A stretch of 64,000 bases of DNA. Origin: Streptomyces sp. HUAS CB01 (GTDB lineage Bacteria > Actinomycetota > Actinomycetes > Streptomycetales > Streptomycetaceae). The DNA lies in contig NZ_CP129137.1 of the NCBI RefSeq assembly GCF_030406905.1, positions 3,457,001 through 3,521,000 on the forward strand. The letters are read 5' to 3'. The translations under genes and the position numbers were made by a program. Every line of letters starts with the position of its first letter. The stretch's first letter is position 1. This document shows, piece after piece, positions 16,842-26,056 of the stretch. The notes under the pieces are model-generated. The model saw nothing but the letters and a program-made list of their open reading frames with translations, had not been told where the DNA came from and did not search any database.

Positions 16842-19064
16842 ATGCTTGGATCAACCCACGGCACCTTGACCACCGACCTCCGCGCCCGAGTGGTGGCCTG
16901 CGGGCAGCAGACCGGGGCAGCCGTCCACGGCGTCACCGCGGCCGAGGGCGACCTCGACGTCAGCGGCCGTCCGCTGTACGCGCCCGTACCCGACCTCGAC
17001 CGCTTCTTCCGGCCCGAGGCGGTCGCCGTCGTGGGCGCCTCCGACGCCGACGGCCGGCCCAACACCGGCATCACCCGGCAGCTGATCGCCTGGGCCGCGC
17101 GGGTCGGGGCGAGACTGCACCCGGTCCATCCGACCCGTACCGCCGTCTTCGGGCTGCCCTGCGTGCCGTCCGTCGCGGAACTGCCCGAGCCGGTGGACCT
17201 CGCCGTCCTGCTCGTCGGCGATCCGCTGCCCGTGATCGAGGAACTCGGCCAGGCGAAGGTGAAGTTCGCCGTCGCCTTCGCCTCCGGGTTCGCCGAGACC
17301 GGCGAGGCCGGCGCCGACGCCCAGCGGCGGCTCGCGGCGGCCGTGGAACGGTCCGGGCTGCGGTTGCTCGGCCCGAACACCAACCTCAACGCCTTCGAGC
17401 GGTTCCGCGACGACCTCGAAGGGCCCGCCATCGCGCTGATCACCCAGTCCGGACACCAGGGCCGCCCGGTCTTCACCATGCAGGAACTCGGCGTACGGCT
17501 CTCCCACTGGGCGCCGACGGGCAACGAGGCAGACCTGGAGACCTCGGACTTCATCTCGTACTTCGCCGGACGGCCCGAGGTCGGGGCGATCGCCTGCTAC
17601 GTGGAGGGCCTCAAGGACGGCCGCTCCTTCCTGCTCGCAGCGGACCGGGCCGCCCGCAGCCGCGTCCCGGTCGTCGCGGTGAAGGTGGGCCGCACCGAGG
17701 CGGGCGCCCGGACGGCCGCCTCGCACACCGGCAAGCTCACGGGGGCCGACCAGGTCGTGGACGCGGCGATGCGCCAGTACGGGGTGATCCGCGTCGACGG
17801 GCTCGACGAACTCCAGGACACCGCCGCCCTGCTGGCCCGGGCCCGCCGGCCCGCCGCCGACGGTGTCGTCGTCTACTCGATCTCCGGCGGGACCGGCGCG
17901 CACTTCGCGGACCTCGCCACCGCCGCCGGGCTGCGGCTGCCCCAGCTGTCCGCGGCACGCCAGGCCGAACTGCACGAGTGGATACCGGACTACCTGAACG
18001 TCGCGAACCCCGTCGACAACGGCGGGCACCCCGTCGGCGACTGGCGCGGCCGGAAGATCATCGACGCGATCCTCGCCGACCCCGCCGTCGGCGTGCTGAT
18101 CTGCCCGATCACCGGCCCCTTCCCGCCCATGAGCGACAAGCTCGCCCAGGACCTGGTGGACGCCGCGGAGGCCACGGACAAGCTGGTGTGCGTGGTGTGG
18201 GGTTCACCGGTCGGGACGGAGGAGGCGTACCGGACGACGCTGCTCGGCTCGTCCCGGGTCGCGACCTTCCGCACGTTCGGCAACTGCATCACGGCCGTCC
18301 GGGCGTACTTCGACCACCACCGCTTCACCACCGGCTACCGCTCCCCCTTCGACGAGGCGCCCCGCACCCTGTCCCCCTCCTTCCGCAAGGCACAGGCGCT
18401 GCTCCGGCCCGGCCACCGGCTCAGCGAGCACGCGGCGAAGCAGCTGCTGCGCGCGTACGGGATCCGCGTGCCGCGCGAGCAGCTGGTGACCAGCGCGGCG
18501 GCCGCCGTGCGGGCGGCGGGGCTGGTCGGCTACCCGGTGGTGATGAAGGCGTCCGCGCCGCAGCTCGCGCACAAGACGGAGCTGGGCCTGGTCAAGATCG
18601 GGCTGACCTCGGCCAGCCAGGTCCGTGACACCTACCGGGAACTGACCGACATCGCCCGTTACGAGGGGGTGGACCTGGACGGCGTCCTCGTCTGCCAGAT
18701 GGTCGAGCGCGGAGTCGAGATGGTCGTCGGTGTCACGCAGGACGAGCTGTTCGGGCCGACGGTGACGGTCGGTCTCGGCGGGGTGCTCGTGGAAGTGCTG
18801 CGGGACGTCGCGGTAAGGGTCCCGCCGTTCGGCGAGGACCAGGCCCGCGCCATGCTCGCCGAGCTGCGCGGCCGGGCCCTGCTGGACGGGGTCAGGGGCG
18901 GGCCGCCCGTGGACGTGGACGCGCTCGTCGAGGTCGTCCTGCGGGTCCAGCGGATGGCGCTGGAGCTCGGCGGGGACCTCTCCGAGCTGGACATCAACCC
19001 CCTGATGGTCCTGCCGCGCGGGCAGGGCGCGGTGGCCCTGGACGCGCTGGCGGTGTGCCGGTGA
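16842..19064 (+). CDS. ADP-forming acyl-CoA synthetase (acetate-CoA ligase family)
   Basis: A 740-residue fused synthetase: an N-terminal CoA-binding Rossmann domain (from FRPEAVAVVGASDADGRP), a succinyl-CoA-ligase-like central region with ITQSGHQG and SHTGKLTG, and a C-terminal ATP-grasp domain (from LLRAYGIRVPREQ to LSELDINPLMVLP). Such enzymes activate a carboxylic acid to its CoA thioester with formation of ADP and phosphate. ATG 16842 has AAGGAG about 11 nt upstream; an in-frame GTG at 16812 has none. It is followed by an enoyl-CoA hydratase with GTGA overlap, and preceded by tandem operator sites, so it belongs to the regulon. Confidence 0.88.
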   Translation: MLGSTHGTLTTDLRARVVACGQQTGAAVHGVTAAEGDLDVSGRPLYAPVPDLDRFFRPEAVAVVGASDADGRPNTGITRQLIAWAARVGARLHPVHPTRTAVFGLPCVPSVAELPEPVDLAVLLVGDPLPVIEELGQAKVKFAVAFASGFAETGEAGADAQRRLAAAVERSGLRLLGPNTNLNAFERFRDDLEGPAIALITQSGHQGRPVFTMQELGVRLSHWAPTGNEADLETSDFISYFAGRPEVGAIACYVEGLKDGRSFLLAADRAARSRVPVVAVKVGRTEAGARTAASHTGKLTGADQVVDAAMRQYGVIRVDGLDELQDTAALLARARRPAADGVVVYSISGGTGAHFADLATAAGLRLPQLSAARQAELHEWIPDYLNVANPVDNGGHPVGDWRGRKIIDAILADPAVGVLICPITGPFPPMSDKLAQDLVDAAEATDKLVCVVWGSPVGTEEAYRTTLLGSSRVATFRTFGNCITAVRAYFDHHRFTTGYRSPFDEAPRTLSPSFRKAQALLRPGHRLSEHAAKQLLRAYGIRVPREQLVTSAAAAVRAAGLVGYPVVMKASAPQLAHKTELGLVKIGLTSASQVRDTYRELTDIARYEGVDLDGVLVCQMVERGVEMVVGVTQDELFGPTVTVGLGGVLVEVLRDVAVRVPPFGEDQARAMLAELRGRALLDGVRGGPPVDVDALVEVVLRVQRMALELGGDLSELDINPLMVLPRGQGAVALDALAVCR

Positions 19065-19927
19065 TCGAGGGGGAGCCGGTGGCACGGGGCGTACTGCACC
19101 GCACCGGGAACGGCGTCTCGTGGATCACGCTCGACCGGCCCGAGGCGATGAACGCCGTCACCCGGGACCAGCGCGAGCGCATCATCGCACTCCTCGCGGA
19201 CGCTTCCGCCGATCCGGACGTCCGGGCGGTCGTGATCACGGCGACGGGCAAGGGCTTCTGCGCCGGCGCGGATCTGCGCGGGGAGCGCTCCGGGCGGTCC
19301 GCGTCCGGGAATCCGGCGTCCGGTGCGCCCGCGGACGGTGCGGAGGAACACGGGCGGGAGAGCGTGCCCGGTGACGTGGCCCGGATGATCCGGCTCGGGG
19401 CCCAGCGGTTCGTCGCCGCCGTGCTGGACTGCGAGAAGCCCGTGATCGCCGCGGTGAACGGCACGGCGGCCGGCATCGGGGCGCATCTGGCCTTCGCCTG
19501 CGACCTGGTCCTCGCCGCCGAGTCCGCGCGTTTCATCGAGGTGTTCGTACGGCGCGGGCTCGTCCCGGACGGGGGCGGCGCGTATCTGCTGCCGCGGCTG
19601 GTCGGGCCGCAGCGCGCGAAAGAGCTGATGTTCTTCGGTGACGCGCTGTCCGCCGCCGACGCCGAGCGGATGGGGCTGGTCAACCGGGTCGTGGCGGCGG
19701 ACGAACTGGAGAAGACGGCCCGCGCGTGGGCGGAACGTCTGGCCCAGGGCCCGACCCGAGCCCTCGCCCTCACCAAACAGCTGGTGAACGCCTCGCTCGA
19801 CACCGACCGCGCCTCCGCGTTCGCGGCGGAGGCGTCTGCGGTGGAGATCGCCATGACGACGCGGGACGCCAACGAGGGCGTGGCGAGCTTCGTGGAACGC
19901 CGCACACCGGAGTACCGGGGACGGTAG
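19061..19927 (+). CDS. Enoyl-CoA hydratase/isomerase
   Basis: A 288-residue crotonase-fold enzyme: substrate pocket GFCAGADLRG, oxyanion-hole GTAAGIGAHLAFACDLVLAAE, and FVRRGLVPDGGGAYLLPRLVG covering the second catalytic loop. It hydrates enoyl-CoA or acts as an isomerase. A Gly/Ser/Ala-rich insert of about 30 residues after the first motif is not typical. GTG 19061 overlaps the stop of the acyl-CoA synthetase (GTGA); GTG 19055 is an alternative. Second gene of the operon controlled by sites 4a/4b. Confidence 0.88.
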   Translation: MIEGEPVARGVLHRTGNGVSWITLDRPEAMNAVTRDQRERIIALLADASADPDVRAVVITATGKGFCAGADLRGERSGRSASGNPASGAPADGAEEHGRESVPGDVARMIRLGAQRFVAAVLDCEKPVIAAVNGTAAGIGAHLAFACDLVLAAESARFIEVFVRRGLVPDGGGAYLLPRLVGPQRAKELMFFGDALSAADAERMGLVNRVVAADELEKTARAWAERLAQGPTRALALTKQLVNASLDTDRASAFAAEASAVEIAMTTRDANEGVASFVERRTPEYRGR

Positions 19928-20104
19928 GCGGTCACCGGGGCGGGGCGGGGTTCCGGGGCGGTTCCTGGCCGGTTCCGGGCCGATTCCGATCCCCATGGCC
20001 CGCGGTCCGTGGCCCTTGGCCCTCGGCCCTCGGCCCTGGGTCCGATACCGGGCCGGGGGGAACGGGCCCAGCCCGTACGGCCCGTCGTCCGATACCGGGC
20101 CGGG

Positions 20105-20209
20105 GCGCGGGTTCAGCCCGTGCGGCCGTCACCGGACCGGCGCGGGTTCAGCCCGTGCGGCCGTCACCGGACCGGCGCGGGCCCGGCCCGTGCGGCTCGT
20201 CACCGGCCC
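20105..20209. repeat. 35-bp tandem repeat
   Basis: Two nearly identical 35-bp units (20105-20139, 20140-20174) beginning GCGCGGGTTCAGCCCGTGCG, and a diverged third to 20209. It lies in the 297-bp gap between convergent genes, where no gene is seen. Confidence 0.8.
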
Positions 20210-20224
20210 TTCCAGGTCACGGGC

Positions 20225-20866
20225 TCAGTCCTTGCGGCCCGTCGCCGCGACGGTGACTCCGAGGCCGATCATCGTGAGCCCGCCGACCCCGCCGACCATG
20301 GCGAGCCGCCGCGGCGACCGGGCGAACCAGCTCCGTGTGGTCGCCGCGACCAGGCCCCAGGCACTGTCGGAGACCAGCGCGATGACGTTGAAGACCAGAC
20401 CGAGCAGCAGCATCTGCACCACCACGTGTCCCGCCTCGCGGTCCACGAACTGGGGCAGCACGGCGGCGAAGAACACGATCGTCTTCGGGTTCGCCACCCC
20501 GACCGCGAACCCCTCCCACAGCGTGCGCGCGCTTCCGTGCCCGGGGTCACCGGCCGTGAACGCCGACTGCAGGGCGGACCGCCGCTGCCGCACCGCCCTG
20601 ACCCCGAGGTACACCAGGTACGCGGCACCCGCGAGCTTCAGCGCCGTGAACACGAGAACGGAGCGCTCCACGACGGTGCCGACCCCGAGGGCGACGGTCA
20701 CGACGAGCAGGTAGGCCCCCAGCGTGTTGCCGACGACCGTGGTCAGCGCGGCACGGCGCCCCTGCGCCAGAGCGCGCCCGATCACGAACAGCACGCTCGG
20801 GCCGGGGACCACGATCAGCAGGAACGACATGGCCGCGAAGGCCGGCAGACGGTCGGTGGACACCAT
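20225..20866 (-). CDS. LysE/RhtB-family amino-acid exporter
   Basis: A 213-residue membrane protein with six hydrophobic segments. The LysE family signature is near the N-terminus (FLLIVVPGPSVLFVIGRAL) and VANPKTIVFFAAVLPQFVD is in the middle. Members export basic or hydrophobic amino acids and metabolites such as homoserine lactone; the substrate is unknown here. ATG 20866 starts the first membrane helix. It sits just downstream of trpF on the same strand, 83 bp apart, so the two may be co-transcribed. Confidence 0.87.
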   Translation of the reverse strand: MVSTDRLPAFAAMSFLLIVVPGPSVLFVIGRALAQGRRAALTTVVGNTLGAYLLVVTVALGVGTVVERSVLVFTALKLAGAAYLVYLGVRAVRQRRSALQSAFTAGDPGHGSARTLWEGFAVGVANPKTIVFFAAVLPQFVDREAGHVVVQMLLLGLVFNVIALVSDSAWGLVAATTRSWFARSPRRLAMVGGVGGLTMIGLGVTVAATGRKD

Positions 20867-20949
20867 GGGCTCATGGAACCCGCGGGCGTCAGGCCCGCGC
20901 GACCCATTTTCCGGGCCGGCCCCGAGGCCCCGGCCGGCTGCGTCCCGCC

Positions 20950-21558
20950 TCACACTCCGCGCGCTGCCGCGATGAACGCCGTGATCAGTTCCGGGCTCTT
21001 CACACCGCGGCTGATCTCGATGCCGCTGGAGACGTCGACACCCCAGGGGCGGGCCGCGCGGACCGCCTCCGCGACGTTGTGCGGGTCGAGTCCACCGGCG
21101 AGCAGCCACCGCACGCCGGGGTCCGGGAGTCGCTTGCCGGTGCGGTCCCAGACCTCGCCCGCGCCGGGTACGGGCGCGTCGAGGAGGAGGATGTCCTCAC
21201 CGCGCTCGCCGTACGGCGGTACCGCGTCCTTGACGGCGACTCCCCGGAGCAGGGTCCGGCCGTCCGGGCGCAGGGCGTCGTAGTACGCGAGGTCCTCCCG
21301 GCCGTGCAGTTGCACGGCGCGCATCCCGGTCTCGGCCAGCAGGGCACGGACCTCGTCCAGCGGCTGGTCGCGGAAGACGCCGACGGTCAGGACGCCGTCG
21401 GGGACACGGGCGGCAAGGCGGCGCGCGGTGCCGGCGTCGACCCGGCGCGGGCTCGCGGCGAAGACGAAGCCGATGGCGTCGGCCCCGGCCTCGACGGCGG
21501 TGTCCACGTCCCGCTCCGTGCGCAGACCGCAGACCTTGACGAACAGGGGTGTGCCCAT
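20950..21558 (-). CDS. trpF: Phosphoribosylanthranilate isomerase
   Basis: A 202-residue TIM-barrel enzyme of tryptophan synthesis converting N-(5'-phosphoribosyl)anthranilate to the enol carboxyphenylamino-deoxyribulose phosphate. VKVCGLR near the N-terminus carries the catalytic Cys, AIGFVFAASPRRV and AVQLHG follow, and the phosphate-binding LAGGLDPHNVAEAV and GVDVSSGIE close the barrel. Catalytic Asp is in LLLDAPVPGAG. ATG 21558 begins the domain. It is isolated from other trp genes, as is common in Streptomyces, and the neighbouring catabolic genes give it no functional link. Confidence 0.95.
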   Translation of the reverse strand: MGTPLFVKVCGLRTERDVDTAVEAGADAIGFVFAASPRRVDAGTARRLAARVPDGVLTVGVFRDQPLDEVRALLAETGMRAVQLHGREDLAYYDALRPDGRTLLRGVAVKDAVPPYGERGEDILLLDAPVPGAGEVWDRTGKRLPDPGVRWLLAGGLDPHNVAEAVRAARPWGVDVSSGIEISRGVKSPELITAFIAAARGV

Positions 21559-21683
21559 GCCGGTGCTTCTCCGTAACTGCGGCGGCGACTGGTCGACCGC
21601 CACGCTACCGGCAGCGGGCGTCCCGCACCGCGGGGTCCGCCGGGGTTCGGGAGCGGGGCGAGGGGGCGGCGGAGGGTTCCTAT

Positions 21684-21698
21684 CTGACGAGCCGTCAG
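21684..21698. promoter_or_regulatory. Regulon operator site 5 (perfect CTGACG-N3-CGTCAG)
   Basis: CTGACGAGCCGTCAG with flanking AT, ending 5 bp before the first possible start of the flavin reductase gene. Confidence 0.8.
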
Positions 21699-21703
21699 GT
21701 TCA

Positions 21704-22330
21704 ATGGACGGTGTGATGGGACACGCAGGGATGGCCGCGACCGCCGTCCGCTACCTCCGCTCCGTCGGCGCCGCCACGGCGGCCGGACCGGCCTTCGACG
21801 CGCTGCCGCGTCCCGTGCTGCGCACCGTCGGGGAGGACGAGCGGCTGCCGGTCGCTCCTGCCGAATTCCGACGTGTGCTGGGGCAGTTCGCGAGCGGCGT
21901 CACGGTGATCACGGCCCAGGACGAGGAGGGCAGCGGCCCGGCGGGCTTCGCCTGCCAGTCCTTCGCCTCGCTGTCGCTCGACCCGCCCCTGGTGGTGTTC
22001 ATGGTCGCCCGTACGTCGACGACCTGGCCGCGCATCGCCCGCGCGGGGGCGTTCTGCGTCAACGTCCTCGGCGCGGACCAGGGCGGGCTCTGCCGCGCCT
22101 TCGCGGTGAGCGGCGCCGACAAGTTCGCGGGCGTCGGCCACACCCCGGCCCCGGTGACCGGCTCTCCCCGTCTCGCCTCCGTCCCCGCCTGGATCGACTG
22201 CACGATCAGCACGGTCCACACCGGTGGCGACCATCTGATCGTGGTGGGGCGGGTCGAGGCCCTGGGCGCCGAGGAACACGGCGATCCGCTGCTGTTCCAC
22301 CGGGGACGCTTCGGGCGCTTCGCGCCGTAG
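21704..22330 (+). CDS. Flavin reductase-like (HpaC/HsaB-type) protein
   Basis: A 208-residue protein with a C-terminal flavin-reductase split barrel: FASGVTVITAQDEEG, GFACQSFASLSLDPPLVVFMV and the late GDHLIVVGRVEAL strand. These enzymes use NAD(P)H to reduce free FMN/FAD for a partner monooxygenase; in steroid degradation HsaB plays this role. No matching two-component monooxygenase lies next to it; the flavin monooxygenase at 13889 has its own NADPH domain. ATGs at 21704, 21716 and 21731 are in frame; the first lies 5 bp after the operator and has only a weak AGG upstream, so the start is uncertain. The first 45 residues are not part of the barrel. Confidence 0.85.
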   Translation: MDGVMGHAGMAATAVRYLRSVGAATAAGPAFDALPRPVLRTVGEDERLPVAPAEFRRVLGQFASGVTVITAQDEEGSGPAGFACQSFASLSLDPPLVVFMVARTSTTWPRIARAGAFCVNVLGADQGGLCRAFAVSGADKFAGVGHTPAPVTGSPRLASVPAWIDCTISTVHTGGDHLIVVGRVEALGAEEHGDPLLFHRGRFGRFAP

Positions 22331-22566
22331 GCGCCGGGCGGGGACCTCGTCGTCGGCAAACCCGCACGGCTGTCGGGGCAGGGCCTTCCCGGTGAGCCGT
22401 GCGCGGAGAGAGGGTCCGGGAGGAGTCGCGGCACCCCGGCGGCGTGCGCCGGACGGACGGACCGCTCGCGACGTACGGAACGCGCGTCGGGCCATCGGTC
22501 CCAACCGCCGGACCGGCGCGCACGGCTCCCCGTGGGATCGTCCCGCCCATCGGGACGCGGCTGCGG

Positions 22567-23493
22567 TCAGCGCACCCGGGTCAGCGTGTGGACGTCCGGG
22601 GAATCCGGGTCCCCGCACACGTGGTGCAACTCCAGGGCGCCGGCGGTCCCGCCGACGCTCCACCCGGGAAGCGCGCAGTCCGGCACCTCGACGGAAACGG
22701 TCTGCCGCCATGGGTCGTCGTCCGGTACGAACCTCCAGGTGCCGGTCCCTCCGCAGCGTTCGCCGCCGGTGCCCCCCTCGGCCGGCTCGTGCTTGACGGC
22801 GACCGCCTCGGCCGTACCGTCGGGCGAGAGGCGGAGCGTTCCCCCACTGCCGTCGGACCACGTCCCGGTGAGCGGGTCCTTCGTCACGCGGGGCGGCGTG
22901 TACACGTCCATCAGTCCGGTCTGCGAGGCCGCGCCCCCGAGCGCGAACACCACGGCGACCAGCAGCGTGCCGTACAGCAGCACCGTTCTCAGGCGCAGCC
23001 CGGGACGGCCGGCCTCGCGCCGCAGGACGGAATGCCGGGCCAGCAGGGCCGCGACGGCCACCCCGGAGGTGCCGACGAGCCAGGTGCCGAGGGCGAGGCC
23101 CGGCCCCTCCCAGCCGGCGACCGCGGCCGCCGGTACCGCCACGAGTCCCGAGGAGACCAGCGGTACCCACCACCACGCCTCGCGTCCGGTCAGCCGACGG
23201 CCCAGCCAGGCCGCGAGAACCGCCACGGGAAGCACCACCGCGGCGGTCCCCACGACGGCCACCGGCAACCCGAAGCACAGCAGGAACGGGATCATCAGCA
23301 GGAAGACCCCCGGGTCCCGCGGCTGTACCGGGGACGGCTGCCCGAGGGCGACGAACTCATGGACTTCCAGGGCGAGAACCGTCGCCATGAACAGTCCTGC
23401 CGCCGACACCACGTACGCGTTCGAGTCCTGCCACGCACCGCCCCGGCCGGGCACCCCTCGCGGCGGCACCGTCCCCCACCCTCCCCTGACCAT
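22567..23493 (-). CDS. Hypothetical membrane protein
   Basis: I do not recognise a family. The 308-residue protein has about five hydrophobic segments in its first 200 residues (for example FLLMIPFLLCFGLPVAVVG and TVLLYGTLLVAVVFALGG) and a C-terminal extracytoplasmic domain of about 110 residues with LTGTWSDGSGGTLRLSPDG and two Cys pairs, resembling lipocalin-like TWxGxxGGxL domains of Streptomyces secreted proteins. ATG 23493 has GGAGGTGG upstream. It is flanked by the MFS gene on the same strand (80-bp gap) but shows no functional link. Confidence 0.7.
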   Translation of the reverse strand: MVRGGWGTVPPRGVPGRGGAWQDSNAYVVSAAGLFMATVLALEVHEFVALGQPSPVQPRDPGVFLLMIPFLLCFGLPVAVVGTAAVVLPVAVLAAWLGRRLTGREAWWWVPLVSSGLVAVPAAAVAGWEGPGLALGTWLVGTSGVAVAALLARHSVLRREAGRPGLRLRTVLLYGTLLVAVVFALGGAASQTGLMDVYTPPRVTKDPLTGTWSDGSGGTLRLSPDGTAEAVAVKHEPAEGGTGGERCGGTGTWRFVPDDDPWRQTVSVEVPDCALPGWSVGGTAGALELHHVCGDPDSPDVHTLTRVR

Positions 23494-23573
23494 GTGGTCC
23501 ACCTCCGGCGGGAATTCTGCTCCGGGCCGGAAGGCGGCCTGCGTCTGGGTTGCCCGTCGGCCCTTCCGGGGCC

Positions 23574-24899
23574 TCAGGCCACCGCCACCCCTGCCCGCGC
23601 CCCCGCTCCTCGCCGCCGGATCACCAGCGCCATCAGCGCCGCCGCCGCGCACAGGGCGCCCGAGGCGTACCAGACCACGTCGTAGGTGCCGAAGACGTCG
23701 CGGGCGAGGCCGCCCGCGAACGCGACGACCGCGGCGCCGACCTGGTGGGAGGCGAGGACCCAGCCGAAGACGATCGCGCTGTCGTCGCCGTAGTGCTCCC
23801 GGCACAGCGCGATCGTCGGCGGGACCGTGGCGACCCAGTCGAGGCCGTAGAAGACGATGAAGAAGATCATCGGCGGGTGCACGGACGGCGCCAGGAGCAT
23901 CGGCAGGAAGAGCAGCGAGACGCCGCGCAGGGCGTAGTAGACGGCGAGCAGCCGGCGGGCGTCGAAGCGGTCGGTGAACCAGCCGGAGGCGATCGTCCCG
24001 ACGACGTCGAAGACGCCGATGACCGCGAGCAGCGAGGCGGCGGCCGTGATGGGCATGCCGTGGTCGTGGGCGGCGGGGACGAAGTGGGTCTGGACGAGGC
24101 CGTTCGTGGACGCGCCGCAGATCGCGAACGTGCCGGCGAGCAGCCAGAACGGCCCGGTGCGGGCGGCTGAGAAGAGGACGCCCAGGGTGCGGCGGGCCGC
24201 GCCCGGCACCGGCGGCGGCTTGGGCACGAACTCCTTGGCCCCGTAGGGGGCCGTCCCCACGTCCGCCGGGTGGTCGCGCAGCAGGAGCCAGACGAACGGG
24301 ACGACGGCCAGCGCGGCGAGCGCGACGGTGACGGCCGCGGGGCGCCACTGGTGCTCCTGGACGATCCAGGACAGCAGGGGGAGGAAGATCAGCTGCCCGG
24401 ACGCGGCGGCCGCCGTCAGGATGCCGGTGACCAGGCCCCTGCGTTCGGTGAACCAGCGGTTCGTCACCGTCGCGGCGAAGGCCAGCGCCATCGAGCCGGT
24501 ACCGAGCCCGACGAGCAGGCCCCAGCAGAGGAGCAGCTGCCACGGCGCCGTCATCCACACCGTCAGGCCGGAGCCGGCCGCGATCACGGTCAGCGCGACC
24601 GCGACGACCCTGCGGATGCCGTACCGGTCCATCAGGGCGGCGGCGAACGGGGCGGTGAGCCCGTACAGCGCCAGGTTGATGGAGACGGCGAGCCCGATCG
24701 TGCCGCGCGACCAGCCGAACTCCTGGTGCAGCGGGTCGATCAGCAGCCCCGGCAGGGACCGGAAGGCGGCCGCGCCGATGATCGTCACGAAGGCGACGGC
24801 GGCGACGAACCACGCGCGGTGGACGCGACGCCGGCGGCGGACCGCCTCCCCGTCGGGGGAGGCGGCGCGGGCTGCGGGGAGATCGCTTGTCTGGGTCAC
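23574..24899 (-). CDS. MFS transporter
   Basis: A 441-residue major facilitator protein with twelve predicted hydrophobic helices. The loop after helix 2 carries DRYGIRRVVAVAL, and the middle loop is GAKEFVPKPPPVPGAARR. The sequence resembles OFA/monocarboxylate-type MFS carriers, so import or export of an organic acid is plausible but not certain. The GTG at 24899 (GTGACCCAG) leaves a 70-bp gap to the divergent regulator gene; an ATG at 24953 would leave only 16 bp and is rejected. Divergence from a GlxA-type regulator suggests that regulator controls it. Confidence 0.85.
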   Translation of the reverse strand: MTQTSDLPAARAASPDGEAVRRRRRVHRAWFVAAVAFVTIIGAAAFRSLPGLLIDPLHQEFGWSRGTIGLAVSINLALYGLTAPFAAALMDRYGIRRVVAVALTVIAAGSGLTVWMTAPWQLLLCWGLLVGLGTGSMALAFAATVTNRWFTERRGLVTGILTAAAASGQLIFLPLLSWIVQEHQWRPAAVTVALAALAVVPFVWLLLRDHPADVGTAPYGAKEFVPKPPPVPGAARRTLGVLFSAARTGPFWLLAGTFAICGASTNGLVQTHFVPAAHDHGMPITAAASLLAVIGVFDVVGTIASGWFTDRFDARRLLAVYYALRGVSLLFLPMLLAPSVHPPMIFFIVFYGLDWVATVPPTIALCREHYGDDSAIVFGWVLASHQVGAAVVAFAGGLARDVFGTYDVVWYASGALCAAAALMALVIRRRGAGARAGVAVA

Positions 24900-24969
24900 G
24901 TCACCAGCATCCGCAGGGCGGGGCACGGCAACGAGTGGCCTGAAGGACAGCATTCGATACGATCGGGCC

Positions 24970-26022
24970 ATGGTCCGTACCCAGGTGTCCGCCCCTCCCC
25001 GGGCATCAGCCCCGTCCCCCGATGCCGCACCGCCGCGCACCACGCGCCCGCACCGCGTCGTCGTCCTGGCGCTCGACGGCTGCCTCCCGTTCGAGCTGGG
25101 CATTCCGCAGCGGATCTTCGGCCGTGCCGCCGACGCCGCCGGACGGAAGCTGTACGAGGTCGTGACCTGCTCGGTGCGGCCGCCCGGGCCGGTCCGCACG
25201 GACGCAGACTTCGCCGTGCTGGTGGAGAACGGCCCGGACGCCCTGGCCACCGCCGACACGGTGATCGTGCCGGCGTCGTACGGGCTGGGCCCCGTCCACG
25301 CCGAGGGCGTCCTCACGCCCGAGCTGGCCGCCGCCCTGGCCCGGCTGCGGCCCGGCACCCGGATGGTGTCGATCTGCACGGGCGCATACGTCCTCGCCGC
25401 CGCCGGCTTCCTCGACGGGCGGCCCGCGACGACGCACTGGTCGTCCGCCGAGCACTTCCAGAAGACGTTCCCGAAGGTCCGGGTGGACGCGGACGTCCTC
25501 TTCATCGACGACGGGGACGTGCTGACGTCCGCCGGGGTGGCCGCGGGCATCGACCTCTGCCTGCACATCGTGCGCCGCGACCACGGCACGGCCGTCGCGA
25601 ACGACGTCGCCCGGCGCACGATCGTCCCGCCGCACCGGGACGGCGGGCAGGCCCAGTACATCCACCGCCCGGTGCCCGAGCCGCAGACGGCGACGACCTC
25701 GGGGGCCCGGGCCTGGGCGCTGGCCCACCTCCACGAGCCGATCCAGCTGCGCGACCTGGCCGGCCGGGAGTCCATGTCCGTGCGGACCTTCACCCGCCGC
25801 TTCCGCGAGGAGGTCGGGGTGAGCCCCGGCCAGTGGCTCGCCCGGCAGCGCGTGGAGCGGGCCCGGCAGCTGCTGGAGTCCACGGAGCTGCCCATGGACC
25901 GGGTGGCCCGCGACTCCGGGTTCGGGACGGCGCAGTCGATGCGCCAGCATCTGACGGCGGCACTGGGCGTGACGCCGACGGTCTACCGGCGGACGTTCCG
26001 CGCGACGGCCGTGCCGCGCTGA
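24970..26022 (+). CDS. GlxA-family (DJ-1/PfpI + AraC) transcriptional regulator
   Basis: A 350-residue regulator with an N-terminal DJ-1/PfpI-like domain (VVVLALDGCLPFELGIPQRI ... SICTGAYVLAAAGFLDGRPATTHW) and a C-terminal AraC/XylS double helix-turn-helix (LRDLAGRESMSVRTFTRRF and DRVARDSGFGTAQSMRQHL). The Cys in ICTGA sits where the nucleophile elbow of DJ-1 proteins lies. The family acts as amidase-like ligand sensors. It diverges from the MFS gene across 70 bp, a classical regulator/transporter arrangement. Confidence 0.9.
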   Translation: MVRTQVSAPPRASAPSPDAAPPRTTRPHRVVVLALDGCLPFELGIPQRIFGRAADAAGRKLYEVVTCSVRPPGPVRTDADFAVLVENGPDALATADTVIVPASYGLGPVHAEGVLTPELAAALARLRPGTRMVSICTGAYVLAAAGFLDGRPATTHWSSAEHFQKTFPKVRVDADVLFIDDGDVLTSAGVAAGIDLCLHIVRRDHGTAVANDVARRTIVPPHRDGGQAQYIHRPVPEPQTATTSGARAWALAHLHEPIQLRDLAGRESMSVRTFTRRFREEVGVSPGQWLARQRVERARQLLESTELPMDRVARDSGFGTAQSMRQHLTAALGVTPTVYRRTFRATAVPR

Positions 26023-26056
26023 CGCCGCCGGACCTGCCGCACCCGCCGCACCGCGC

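Noticed and set aside
16842-19064. Possibility that the ADP-forming synthetase is a GNAT-type protein acetyltransferase (Pat)
   Set aside because: No acetyltransferase domain is present; the order CoA-binding, ligase, ATP-grasp is complete.
26019-26034. CTGACG half-site at the end of the GlxA-type gene
   Set aside because: No right arm; it overlaps the stop codon region and is not near a promoter.
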